From Linnemannia hyalina (taxonomy: Eukaryota; Mortierellomycota; Mortierellomycetes; Mortierellales; Mortierellaceae), in the NCBI GenBank assembly GCA_019671135.1, contig JAHRHY010000024.1, positions 124,001-188,000 on the forward strand: 64,000 nt of DNA, written 5' to 3'. Position numbers and translations under genes: made by a program. The notes under the pieces were generated by a model. It saw only the letters and a program-made list of their open reading frames with translations. It did no database searches and had not been told where the DNA came from. Each line of letters begins with the position of its first letter. Position 1 is the first letter of the stretch. Below are positions 10,901 to 20,230 of the stretch, one piece after another.

Positions 10901-11551
10901 GGAGCGATGGAGATCCGCTTTAGTCAACTGGAGGGAGTCGTGACCGGAGTGATGAGAAGATTGGGGGTATGAGAGGAGCGCACCAGGAGTTTGTTCAAAG
11001 CAGGCATGAGGATTCAGGATGGACTTTTGAGCGCGGTTGACATTCAGAAATACTTTAACACCCCTCCATTATTGGATAACCAGCAACAACAGCAACTACC
11101 CCCATCACCTCTGCGATGGCGTTCACAAAATCAACTCATACTCCAACAGCAACCACAGTTACAGCTTCAAATTCAACCCCTCGAACAGCAACTTCACCTT
11201 CAACAACTTCAACAAAATGAACGTCATCAATAACAGCAGCCCTTCCTTCCACAACTGCCGCTCATACAACACCACTTACCGGAGCCGCAGACAGAGTCGG
11301 AACGTCGTTCTCAAGTACAAATGCAGGCAAAGACTCTGCCTCAAGATCTTCATCCGGCGGATGTCCAACCCCAACAACGATTACAGTATTTCCACACTCA
11401 AGACCATGAACAGCAAGCGCAGAAGCGAGTACAGAAGGAGAAGGAGAGGAAGCTTGTAATGAAGAGGCACAGGATTTAATGACAGGAACGCCACGGATGC
11501 CCTTTCTACCAGACAGTAAACAGGAGGGACTGAGGCTCGATATTGCATAGC
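7975..11551 (+). pseudogene. Decayed tyrosine-recombinase / Ndc10-like (Crypton-like) gene
   Basis: Pieces in order with frame changes: a K/R/Q-rich start (MAPRRKQAQETQT, 7975); S/N/D-rich linker, then AFTAERRAAIARLAMQAEEY (about 8440); ELKPRPTEAQYMKHMLRWK before a GTAAAC donor (about 8955); HLDGDVTVTTASVLDYMETE and VIKYIPQGTPYQGVLRPRPS (9090-9230); linker to a GTAAGT donor at 9740; PVDGKGRKMIEIFPVCGTT (9873 on); RHSMILRDEDLRHLNLTDVI (about 10380); then RKVILQDVALYW, an in-frame TAG at 10733, LKGFLAFQSQLLNAIEDSRL, a Q-rich stretch and DLMTGTPRMPFLPDSKQE (about 11477). The ...MILRDEDLRHLNL... block fits fungal Ndc10-domain/tyrosine-recombinase-like proteins, related to Crypton transposases. 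The expected catalytic region (H-x-x-R ... Y) should follow about 10545 but is missing, with only about 75 bp before the next conserved block. Family assignment is from recall, so moderate confidence. Confidence 0.5.
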
Positions 11552-12719
11552 TTGCGTATAAGCATTTCTCTCGAACGCTTTTGCCAGAGAAAGACGTGGC
11601 CAGTTTGGGCCTGCGTCCTTAACCAGGAGGAGTAATTCTCTCCCAGCTCTAGGTAAAACACGAGGTTGCCCTCAGACGGAGAACAATCCTGTTTAAAAGG
11701 GCAGGCGTGCATTGGGACATTAATGGAGAGGTACATGGCAAAACCGTCAGCGCCATAGCCAACACTCTCGAAAACCTGGAGATGCTCGGGGCCGAGAATG
11801 TCGCTTCGCCAACAACTCAGCTTACCAAAGATAAGGCCAAGGGCAAGAAGGACAAAGATGAGGGAGAGGCCATTGCCATGGAGAATGTGGAGTTTACATG
11901 AAATTGTGACTGAAAAATATTAATTTTTGTCAGTGCCTCCTTCTCTTCCGCGTAGCTCTATTTGCCCTCTCCATCATCCACTTTTCATGTTATTGACCGG
12001 GAATGGTATACACAGAAACAGGCGCTAGGTAGAAGTGTTGAGTACAGTGTCATGGAAAAGAGGTCGCTGAATAACACCTCTGTTGCAAAAAAGTGAGAAA
12101 AAATCGGAAATGGCATGATGGCTAATTCATGCAAAAACGGAATTACATGCCAATGACAAGGAGGTGCAACAGAGCAAAAAGAACAAGCTGGTCGAATAGA
12201 GGAAGTCTTCTTGAATACCACCTCAGTGGCAGTGAAAAAAAAGTGTTTGTGGAATCTCGAGAAAAAACAGGGTCAATCTCATGATGAGTCCGAAGTAAAT
12301 GGCCGTATCTCGATGAGGAAAAGAGGGATCGAGAAATCGAGAAGCGGATCGCGTGGTCCTCTTCGTCTCGTCAAGAGCAACAAGGGAGTGGTAACGGATG
12401 AAAAGCAATGTTTGTCTTTTCAGTTATGTTTTTCACGTACACACATTCTAACTATGGGTGGTCGTGCAATAATATCAAAGGTTCTTTCTTCGCTTGACTT
12501 TGCAGTAGAGGTATTACTGCCATTAACACCGACTTCGACCACCAGCAAGCGCAAAAAATGAAAAAATCTCCTCGGAAGACACGGAAGAGCCTTGGCATTC
12601 CCTAACCATGTCGTTGGTGGACATGGTAAGAACAAAGCTGTCGACCACAAGCGATGACTGATATAAATTATTACGCGCATGAGCAATAGGTGAATGGCAA
12701 AAAAAAATGTTTTGTTTCC
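11552..12719. other. Region without a supportable gene
   Basis: A short plus-strand frame (11707-11901; ends KAKGKKDKDEGEAIAMENVE) is lysine-rich and could be a remnant exon, and another (12211-12561) has no recognisable content. Neither has a convincing start or splice context. No repeats of note. Confidence 0.3.
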
Positions 12720-13207
12720 GAATCAGCTACCAGATATGCTCCCGTGCATGCTCGGTTGTTTGACCATGCCGCCAAGTCGTTGAAGAAATATTAAAGTCAG
12801 GGCCTTCAAGAAAAAGATATCATTCTTGTCAACGATGCTCAGTAAGGCAACGGTCTTTCTATGGTTGCATTGAGCCACCCCTTATGGGTTGTCTATTCGA
12901 TATTTAGTAATTGACATTGACGTTCATATGCGTTGATAGGGTAACTATGTCCTGCGTCCTGAGCACCATGTCAAAGGGAGTCTGCCAGCATTTTGGAGAG
13001 CTGGATGAAGAGCATGTGGTAGAGACTGCAAAGTCTTTGAGCGTCATTGATGGATTCGAGGAGCATGAATGCACCATCATCATTCGAAAGTACAGTGTTA
13101 TCCTCGCAAAGAAAGGCGTGGATTATCTCAAGAAGATTCTGATCCTTGACCAAGGAGCCATATATAGGAAGTATATGGATTTGAAGCAGCTGCCAGCAAC
13201 GCGCTGA
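12720..13207 (+). pseudogene. Two-exon fragment of an unrecognised protein
   Basis: A first exon reads RYAPVHARLFDHAAKSLKKY, stop, then QGLQEKDIILVNDAQ, and ends at a GTAAGG donor (about 12842). It joins in phase at a GATAG acceptor (12939) to SKGVCQHFGELDEEHVVETA, IIIRKYSVILAKKGVDYLKK and a stop at 13207. The phase match and codon-like composition argue for a real gene; the in-frame TAA in exon 1 and the missing upstream part argue that it is dead. I do not recognise the family. Confidence 0.4.
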
Positions 13208-13825
13208 ATTGGAGGACAGGACCTTATTAATCCTAGTCCTGCTGATCCTGGCCCTGCTGTAAGTGCTGTGGTTTTATTGGACAATATTATTTTACCGATG
13301 TGATAAATGTACAATTGACCATTTAGTAACGACCTGATGCTGAATTTTCTAGCTGTCAGTTTATTCTACGACCTCCATTTGGCGATATCACACCATGAGA
13401 GAATGACTGCATGCATTTGTGGACGTCAACTTTTTCTACGATGGTGGATAGGGTAACACTCCACACGTAAGTTGCAACAATATTAAGTGGTGTAAATGTG
13501 CCTCTACATATGCGATCTGATAATCGCTTTAACCAGGAACCTGTTCATTGATTACTAGTGGAGAGAAGGCTTTGGTGGCCTCGAAGGTCATGCGGCAACG
13601 ACAGGCAGTTGAATGCAGTGAAGTGATTGAATGTAGATTGCCTCTTCATGTATGATGGATCACACCTATGTAGGTCCGTTTCTTTTTCTTTTTCATCTTC
13701 TGTTTGTTTTTGTTTTCTTTTTTGTCTTTCTGTGCTTTTTTCTTTTTCTTTTTCTTGGTTTGGGGAGCGATTCTCCTCTGGGCCGTGGCTGTCGTCACTT
13801 CTCGCGGCCGCCCTTCCCATGCCTC

Positions 13826-14299
13826 TTATCTCCTCTTGATCGCTGCCCTTTGTTCTTTTTTCTTTTCTTGCTGTCTTCTCTCCTCCGCCTCCTCCAACAG
13901 TCTCTCGTCGTCTTCGTCCCCGTACTCAAACAGTACTTCCTTCAAGTCCATGGCCGGGTGTACTGAAACGGCTTGGCATGCCTCTATGTACCACTTTCTC
14001 AGGATCGGTGCTCGTATGTTGTGTGCTGCCACCACTTCCCGCCATGCCCTTGTGCGTGTACGGTCTTCACTAACTATGTCCTGCAGATAGAGTACCCCGC
14101 CCTTCTTGAGTTGGTTGCCGTTTGCTACGAACCCACCTTCCAGGAGCGCTGTTGATAGCAACACTCGATTCGAGTTCCCTAACGTCAAGAAGGGTATGCC
14201 ACCAGGAGAGACCCCGTGACTGGCGTCGAGGATGTGATGGTGTATATCAACCTTTCGAACAATGGCGATTTTTTTCTTTGAGGGTATCTCAGAGCACAA
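13826..14299 (-). CDS. Uncharacterised open frame, possibly retroelement-derived
   Basis: A 157-residue minus-strand frame. The middle looks coding (DASHGVSPGGIPFLTLGNSN, then TRAWREVVAAHNIRAPILRK and WYIEACQAVSVHPAMDLKEV). The C-terminus is a charged E/K/R helix. No ATG context or splice site clearly defines the N-terminus, so it may be the end of a longer lost gene. Style and location among decayed elements are compatible with the tail of a non-LTR retrotransposon polyprotein, but no reverse-transcriptase or nuclease motif is visible, so this is only a possibility. Confidence 0.3.
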   Translation of the reverse strand: MCSEIPSKKKIAIVRKVDIHHHILDASHGVSPGGIPFLTLGNSNRVLLSTALLEGGFVANGNQLKKGGVLYLQDIVSEDRTRTRAWREVVAAHNIRAPILRKWYIEACQAVSVHPAMDLKEVLFEYGDEDDERLLEEAEERRQQEKKKEQRAAIKRR

Positions 14300-15599
14300 G
14301 AACGATATGGTTCAATTGAAAAGATGATCAGGTTTGTTTGCCAGGAATAAACGCTTTACGGTTTGCAATCATGTTTCACCCTTACTTTCTAATGCTACTT
14401 CGCCACCTTTACGCTGCTTTTTGAACGCGGCAGCTTGTTGTATGGATTATAACAAAGACTGAATGGGGTCGCTGTATGCAACAGTTGAACCTCCGACCAG
14501 ATAGCTATGCATAAATAGTCAAAAAAAACTCCATAAACATCTCTACTCTTTCTTCCATTCCTCCTAAAGTTGCACTGTAGGTCGCGAAACAAATCATTGG
14601 ACATGTTGGGCCTATTAATTGAACTGAAAGAATCACTCACAAAAGCGCAAGAGCGAAGGGAGCAACAAATGCAATGTATATAGATGAAGCCGAAATGGAG
14701 CCAATGCACCATCTACTTCCTGCCTACGAGTGTGTGTCCCATGCTTTTGGGCAGGATACTAAGTTTGGGATCAATAGGGCGATGGTGAAAGCGTTTATAA
14801 TTGTATGTTCTAGGAGGATAGCCTTTGTAGTTTGAGAAGTAAATTGACAGTAGTGGCAATAGTAACCTGCGCCGAGAAAAACACTGGGCCAGTTATCTGT
14901 AAAGACACACCAGACCGGGAACCTATACAACCCAGTAAATGGCCCGTCAACCGTTACAAGACTTGTTCATAAAATCGCATTTGAATCAGAGACACCAACG
15001 CATCGATTTATGCTTAGGCGTTGTCAACTATAAAAATTTGCGTAACAAAATACTCATAATTGACAAGGCCTAACCAAACATATCAATGCGTTAAGGAGTT
15101 GAGCTGCAGGTTAAAGTCATTGTTTCATCTTTTATGAAGTTAAGGGCTCTCAGTTTTGTTTAATCAACTACCTTATTGCAATAACTAACGATAATTAAGC
15201 TTGATAGGGTTTTCATGGTTAGTTCAAATTCACTGAGTACCTTGCTCTGAATTTGACTATACTACACTTGAAATACATGTGATCGGGGAGGGGGAGGAAG
15301 TGATCGTTGGCCAGAAGCGCGGATGAAATTCATTCCGGGAGGGCCAAGTGCCGTACCGAGGGTAATTGACTTTACTGGCGATAAGTACACGCTTAGAATG
15401 CCATAAAAATCGCCCTCCTCTGTTGGTTCTCCGCCTTTTCTCCACACTTCCTCTATTTTTCTTCCTCTTATTCTTCTCAGGATTGCCTTTTCCCCATCCC
15501 TTCTACCATTGATTACGCTAATTATCATCGTCATCGTCATCGTCATATTTTTTTACGACAGCATACAACAAATAACATTACCATCATCATCACCACGAA
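14300..15599. other. AT-rich intergenic stretch
   Basis: No gene is supported. The last 150 bases before the next gene are pyrimidine-rich and end in short CAT/CGT tandem units, likely its leader. Short minus-strand frames have no protein-like features. Confidence 0.4.
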
Positions 15600-17336
15600 A
15601 TGGTTAAAGTCGTCTCTCCCCTCATCCCTTCTTTGATAACTATCCTCACCCTCGCCAAGGATGTGTTTGCACAAAACAATGCTGGGAACTGCATCCTTCA
15701 GCTGCCAAGAAATCCTCTTACAGCTGAAGGTCTTGCAACCCCGTTCATCCTTGTAAAGGGCAACTGCGACCAAACCAATCCAAACCATCAGGTCTTTGTT
15801 GAAGCAACTATCTTCGCTCCTAACACCAAGACCTTCGGTGTATACCATCCTCTTGTGATCAACGAAGGTAATATATTCAAGATACATTGATGTTTATACT
15901 CGAAGCGCGTTACATACTCAAAAAATGTATGTATCCCCGGATATGGATACAAATAAGCTCACGCCTCAGTAGCAGTTTTTTTTGAAGACATGGAGAGAAC
16001 GTATAATTATTTATTCTGTCAATTTGTATATTCTTTCAATTTGTATATTCTTTCAGGTACACAACCCGCTGTCGAGCCCGTCGTACCCACCTTGCCCCAG
16101 AACGCTGTGGTTGGTCTATGGATCAGGGCCAAGGCAAACTCGATCACTCTGACCGGTGGCACCCAGACCTGCGTGGATGCTTCTTGTAATGCCCGCGCCT
16201 TCTTCAGTGCTGTTCTAGCTGCCGATGAAGGTCAACGTGTCGTCATACCGCCTGTTGGTAACGATAAGATGGGTAGACTTTGCCCTGCCACCCGTTTCTT
16301 TGGCGTCATTGCTCAAACAACTTATCTTCAGACCAGCGGGGGTCAATTCGCTCAAGCTACTGAGGCTAATCGAAAGGCTCTCAAGCAGTTCGCTGAGATT
16401 TCCGGTGGATCTGATAAAGTTCGCAGGTCCGCTTTCTCAGAACGTGTAAGTTAAAAACAACGAAATATCCCCTTGAAGGTTGCCTTGTTGATCTCTTATT
16501 ATTAACGCGCGCCTTTTTTTTTTGTGTGTGTTTGTTGCTGCTGCGGATAGGCACTAGGGGGGTGCACTCCATTGCAGGCTTCATCGATGATGGAACAGGG
16601 TGTCATGCTTAGCTCCATGGCTTTGAATGAGCTCTTCAACAATCAGCCCAGCTTGAACAAAGCGAATACTTACCGTCGAGGTGGTAGAAGCCGCAGAATA
16701 GGCCGCAATTTTGGAAGGCGCAGCTCACACCTCAGCGGCTCAGGAGTCGATTGTCTCGCTGTCGCCAACACTCCTCCCCCAGTGGGTGACGTTGACAACA
16801 CTACCGTGAACACTAGGTTTGGACCGCTGTCGGCCGTCGACCGTGAGCTGGTGCGCAAAGTACGGCTGGCTACCCTCTGGGAGTTGCCGATGGCTCGAGA
16901 GGCAACGCAGCGGGCGGAGCTCGGCAAAGTAAAGCGGATCAGTGCCACGATCGAAGCGCAGCACGTGTTCCTGGACGCAGCGGTGGACGGCGTCGTGCAG
17001 CTGATGGCGATAGATATGCCAACTGAGCCAAACACACTGCAGAAGTGCTTTATAGCCGACATCCAGGCTCAGTCGGGCATCGACTACGACATGACCTTGG
17101 TGAAGTGGCTGCGTTTTGCACACGGGCAGGTCTTCGAGTCCATCGCAACGGTCCGAGGCACCAGCCAGAACACCGTGATGCGCTCGTTCGCCGAGACCGC
17201 CAATATGTTTGTGCTTGGGCATATGCAGTTGCTGGAAAGCACTGGCCTCACCCAGAGCTTGTCATTCCCGGCCCCACCGCCCGTTAAGAAACCTCCAGGT
17301 CGACCGAGCCACCAACCCAACCACCGAATGACATGA
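15600..17336 (+). CDS. Secreted protein of unknown function, three exons
   Basis: Exons 15600-15867, 16057-16445 and 16551-17336 join in phase to give 480 residues. The start (MVKVVSPLIPSLITILTLAK, then DVFA-Q) is a signal peptide with likely cleavage after residue 24. The mature part begins with NAGNCILQLPRNPLTAEGLA and has few cysteines. Exon 2 carries GLWIRAKANSITLTGGTQTC. Exon 3 has an arginine-rich patch (YRRGGRSRRIGRNFGRRSS) that may be a proprotein-convertase region, then a largely helical domain (ELVRKVRLATLWELPMAREA to GTSQNTVMRSFAETAN) and a proline-rich tail. Another frame stays open to 17472 and encodes a G/T-rich tail (GGKGTGAGGNGTGHDHKYS), so the true C-terminus might differ by a frameshift or unseen splice. 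A 17-bp direct repeat ends intron 1. It is the only gene in the accessory zone, besides the F-box gene, that looks intact. No family recognised. Confidence 0.65.
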
Positions 17337-17468
17337 CGGTCTCGCCGGTGCAGTAGCCATCTCGGTGGCGGCGGTCCCTACGGGGCGGGGACCTCGGCCT
17401 GGCAATGGAGGCAAGGGTACTGGTGCTGGAGGCAATGGCACTGGCCATGATCACAAGTACAGCCTCAG

Positions 17469-19582
17469 CTAAACTTTGTGAATTAAATTTAACTTTATTT
17501 TCACTCCTTCATGCAGAAAATCAGATGTTAGTTTGAGGCAATAAGACATAACCATCCGTAGGCCCTGATTAACAGTTCTTTCCTGCAGGTTCTTCAGATC
17601 GCGAGCAGTATTTTCGATGAAGATATTCCATGCCGCTTCCGTTGTGGGCAGTACAATGGGATCGCAAGCTGGCGCCGCGATAAACACTCCCTTCCATGGT
17701 ACCACTCGGAACACATCGGCCCGGAGACCTATTTACACATTCGCAAATGAAGCAAGCCCATGTTAGATTATTGATTGGTTTTCCGCCATACCAGCGCCAT
17801 GTTTAAATCTTACCATGGATAGACAGCTAAGAGGGACAGTCCAGGCCAAATTTACTCAACTCGAGCATGACTGACCGCACAATCGTGATGTTTTTCCGCA
17901 AATGACCTTGACCGCAACTGGTGGAGCCGATGCTCTTTTGGCTTCGCCGTTACCAAATTGTATCTTTCCGATGGAGAGACTACAGTCGCACTTGCGTGCA
18001 CTGCAACCTGTGTTCAAAGCACAAGCCAACTTGCTCTTCGACACACGGGTGGCGAGGCTTGCCTATTCCCCGCTATTGGAAGAATATATGAAAGAGAGGG
18101 TGTACACGCACGTCAATCAGGAACAGCGCAGTAAAAAATACAGAACATATGCCCATGCTTACAACATTATCTTGTCTTACAGGTAGAAGGTAAATGGCGT
18201 CCCCTTCGGCCTCGTATCTTTGAGTATGGAGTCCCAAATCAACAGCGCATCGGACTCTGAGGGCTTGTTATCGCCATGATGTGGGTTGAGGATATTCTCA
18301 ATACTATCATTTAAGATGGGTTATCATTAGTATTGTACACGAAAGCAGTCAAAATTCCTGGATACCATTCTATCAACGATAGGCTTATATGTTTCTGGGA
18401 ACCGATAAGGAGAGCCGGAATGCGGGTTCGAGCTGGGCCACAAGTACACACCATCCAGCACTGCGGCCAGCTTCCACATCTTGATAGTCTTCAGAGAGTC
18501 CAGTAGCATTGTGAGATCCTCATCCTTGTACTCTAGCACCAAACAGAGACGTTTGGCGTCCAAGAATTCGGCAGACGACAGAACCTTTCTCCCCATAGGC
18601 GAGTATAAGTTGAAGACTCCTGACAATGCAACGAAGTCGTCTCGGAGGGGGGACACGTTTTCTTGTCGGCGCTCTGCTGTTCGAAGACGTCTTTGGCATC
18701 CTTGATATGCCGCCATGCCAATCCATACAGTTTCTGGCGTTCAGGATCCTCCTCGGTGGCCTTGGTTCCCTCTGAAGGAAGATCAATAGCAATACCGGTA
18801 AATTAAAGAGCAAGTCAAAATGTTAGCATTAACTCATTCAAATGGCCGCACATTAACCTTGCGAATGCACACAAGAAAGCTCTTACCAGACGAACGGCGA
18901 TGTCTGCCAACTTGTACCAAGGGTCTTGGATTTTTATTCGCTTATTTGCCAAGGTACCGCCGTCGTAGTCCCAGTCCTCTTGGCGTTTGGGTAATTCGCA
19001 GGGTGTCGGATGTCTGACGCGGTGTGTTGGAGACACGTGGCGTATCGGATGGCACAACAGAATGGCGTTTTCGGCAATATTGGTCTCCGCGAACGGTTCC
19101 GAGCCTCTGATCATGTTGCCTGCAATTTTCCACGGCGATTGCTTTGCAACCACCTTCGTATTCCGATGCTCCCAATAGATGACGCTTTCCGAATTCTTCC
19201 ACGCTTCAAAGTTGTTGGACAAGAGAGTTCGCTGCTGCTCCCACATACCGGACTGGTAGAGGGCTCTTGCATATCTGCGGTGGCCATCCTCAAGTGCGAG
19301 GATGCCAAACTTGTCAAGTAACGCTATGGGGGATTTGTTGCAGCTCACTTCGAGCCAAGAGATATCCTGACCTGTAACTGTCTTTGCGCCATTGCTCTTG
19401 TCCTGTCTCTTTTCCTTGTTGCGATTGGGATATCCATGATGGGGAGGTGATAATGCAGGAATTAAACTATAGGTCACATGTGCAACAATCAGACGAGGAG
19501 GGTGAGTGAGAGGCAAGCGGGCGAAATGGAGAGGCACGGAAAGTAATGCGTAAGACGAGAGTAAGCAATGATGGACGGGCAC
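17469..19582 (-). pseudogene. Frameshifted multi-exon gene of unknown family
   Basis: Coding-like blocks on the minus strand, in order: 19380-19050 (ISWLEVSCNKSPIALLDKFG, LALEDGHRRYARALYQSGMW, NMIRGSEPFAETNIAEN); 18990-18890 (KRIKIQDPWYKLADIAVRL, then GTAAGAG); 18773-18350 (GTKATEEDPERQKLYGLAWR, a frame change near 18660, then LVLEYKDEDLTMLLDSLKTI and KLAAVLDGVYLWP); and 17714-17469 (DLKNLQERTVNQGLRMVMSY). The frame change inside the third block and the loose spacing suggest a dead gene; one frame correction there would restore a long reading frame. No catalytic motif or known domain is recognised. The first 60 residues of the 19582 frame are hydrophobic and proline-rich and probably not part of the protein. 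Confidence 0.4.
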
Positions 19583-19964
19583 ATCTCATAGAGTCAATAC
19601 ATCCGGTATCGATGTGGGTTCAAAAAAGGTTCACAAAAGTGAGCGCCAACAAGCACGCGGACCACGCGAGGGCCATCAGACATTGATGCACTTCCTGTTC
19701 ACAGTCAAGGAAGGTCAAAGAAAGACAACGCACTCTATGGGAGTCGCGGTTTAAGCGGACATTCTGTAGCAAAACGCCCTAGAATGGAGTCGCGTCAGCG
19801 TCCTTATCCCCATTGTACACCCGCAACACACAGTGTACGGTTCAAGGACTCTTCAAGTGACAGCGCTTGCGATATCAACGCGAGGATAAAAAATGAGTAA
19901 AAACGACAATGGTAACGGACGTTGAGAAGGCGTAAGAGTTGCGGCATCAGCATTTGACATTAGT

Positions 19965-20184
19965 GATTCAAGGCCAAAGTGGGAAATGCGCGTTTGAGAG
20001 GACGATGTTGTGTCCTTCCATCACGTCGCGGTGCATGTACTTCTTGCAATGGCTGCATTAGAGGCACTGGATACTCGCGGTGATACTCTCGGTCAGGGCA
20101 ACAAACTCTTGGCACTTGGGACAGCGCTTGCTCGTGTAGTACTCGTGCACGCCAACAACCAAGTGGCCAAGCGCGTGCCTATAT

Positions 20185-20185
<1 letters not shown>
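19965..20185 (-). pseudogene. Fossil C-terminus of a Fanzor (TnpB-like) RNA-guided nuclease
   Basis: The minus strand reads ALGHLVVGVHEYYTSKRCPK-C...., a single in-frame TAA, then CSHCKKYMHRDVMEGHN. TnpB, Cas12f and Fanzor proteins share this C-terminal arrangement: a beta strand ending in Y-TS-xx-C-x-x-C, a second C-x-x-C completing a zinc ribbon, then a (H/D)RD-x-x-x-x-x-N motif carrying the last RuvC aspartate. Both CxxC pairs and the Asp are kept. The TAA between the pairs and the lack of any recognisable RuvC-I/II or guide-binding part upstream (a GA microsatellite starts at 20189) make it a remnant. The eukaryotic version suggests Fanzor; this rests on motif recall, not a search. Confidence 0.6.

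Positions 20186-20188
<3 letters not shown>

Positions 20189-20226
<38 letters not shown>
20189..20226. repeat. (GA)n microsatellite
   Basis: About 19 uninterrupted GA units directly next to the Fanzor-like remnant; the repeat may mark the point where the upstream part of that gene was lost. Confidence 0.9.

Positions 20227-20230
<4 letters not shown>

Noticed and set aside
12275..12330. Hammerhead ribozyme-like core (CTCATGATGAGTCCGAAG)
   Set aside because: It resembles the CUGAUGAGUCCG core, but the pairing GGAC-GAAAC half and stem I/III partners are not found nearby.
17902..18186. 94-residue plus-strand frame
   Set aside because: No start or splice support and no conserved motif; it overlaps the span of the minus-strand pseudogene.
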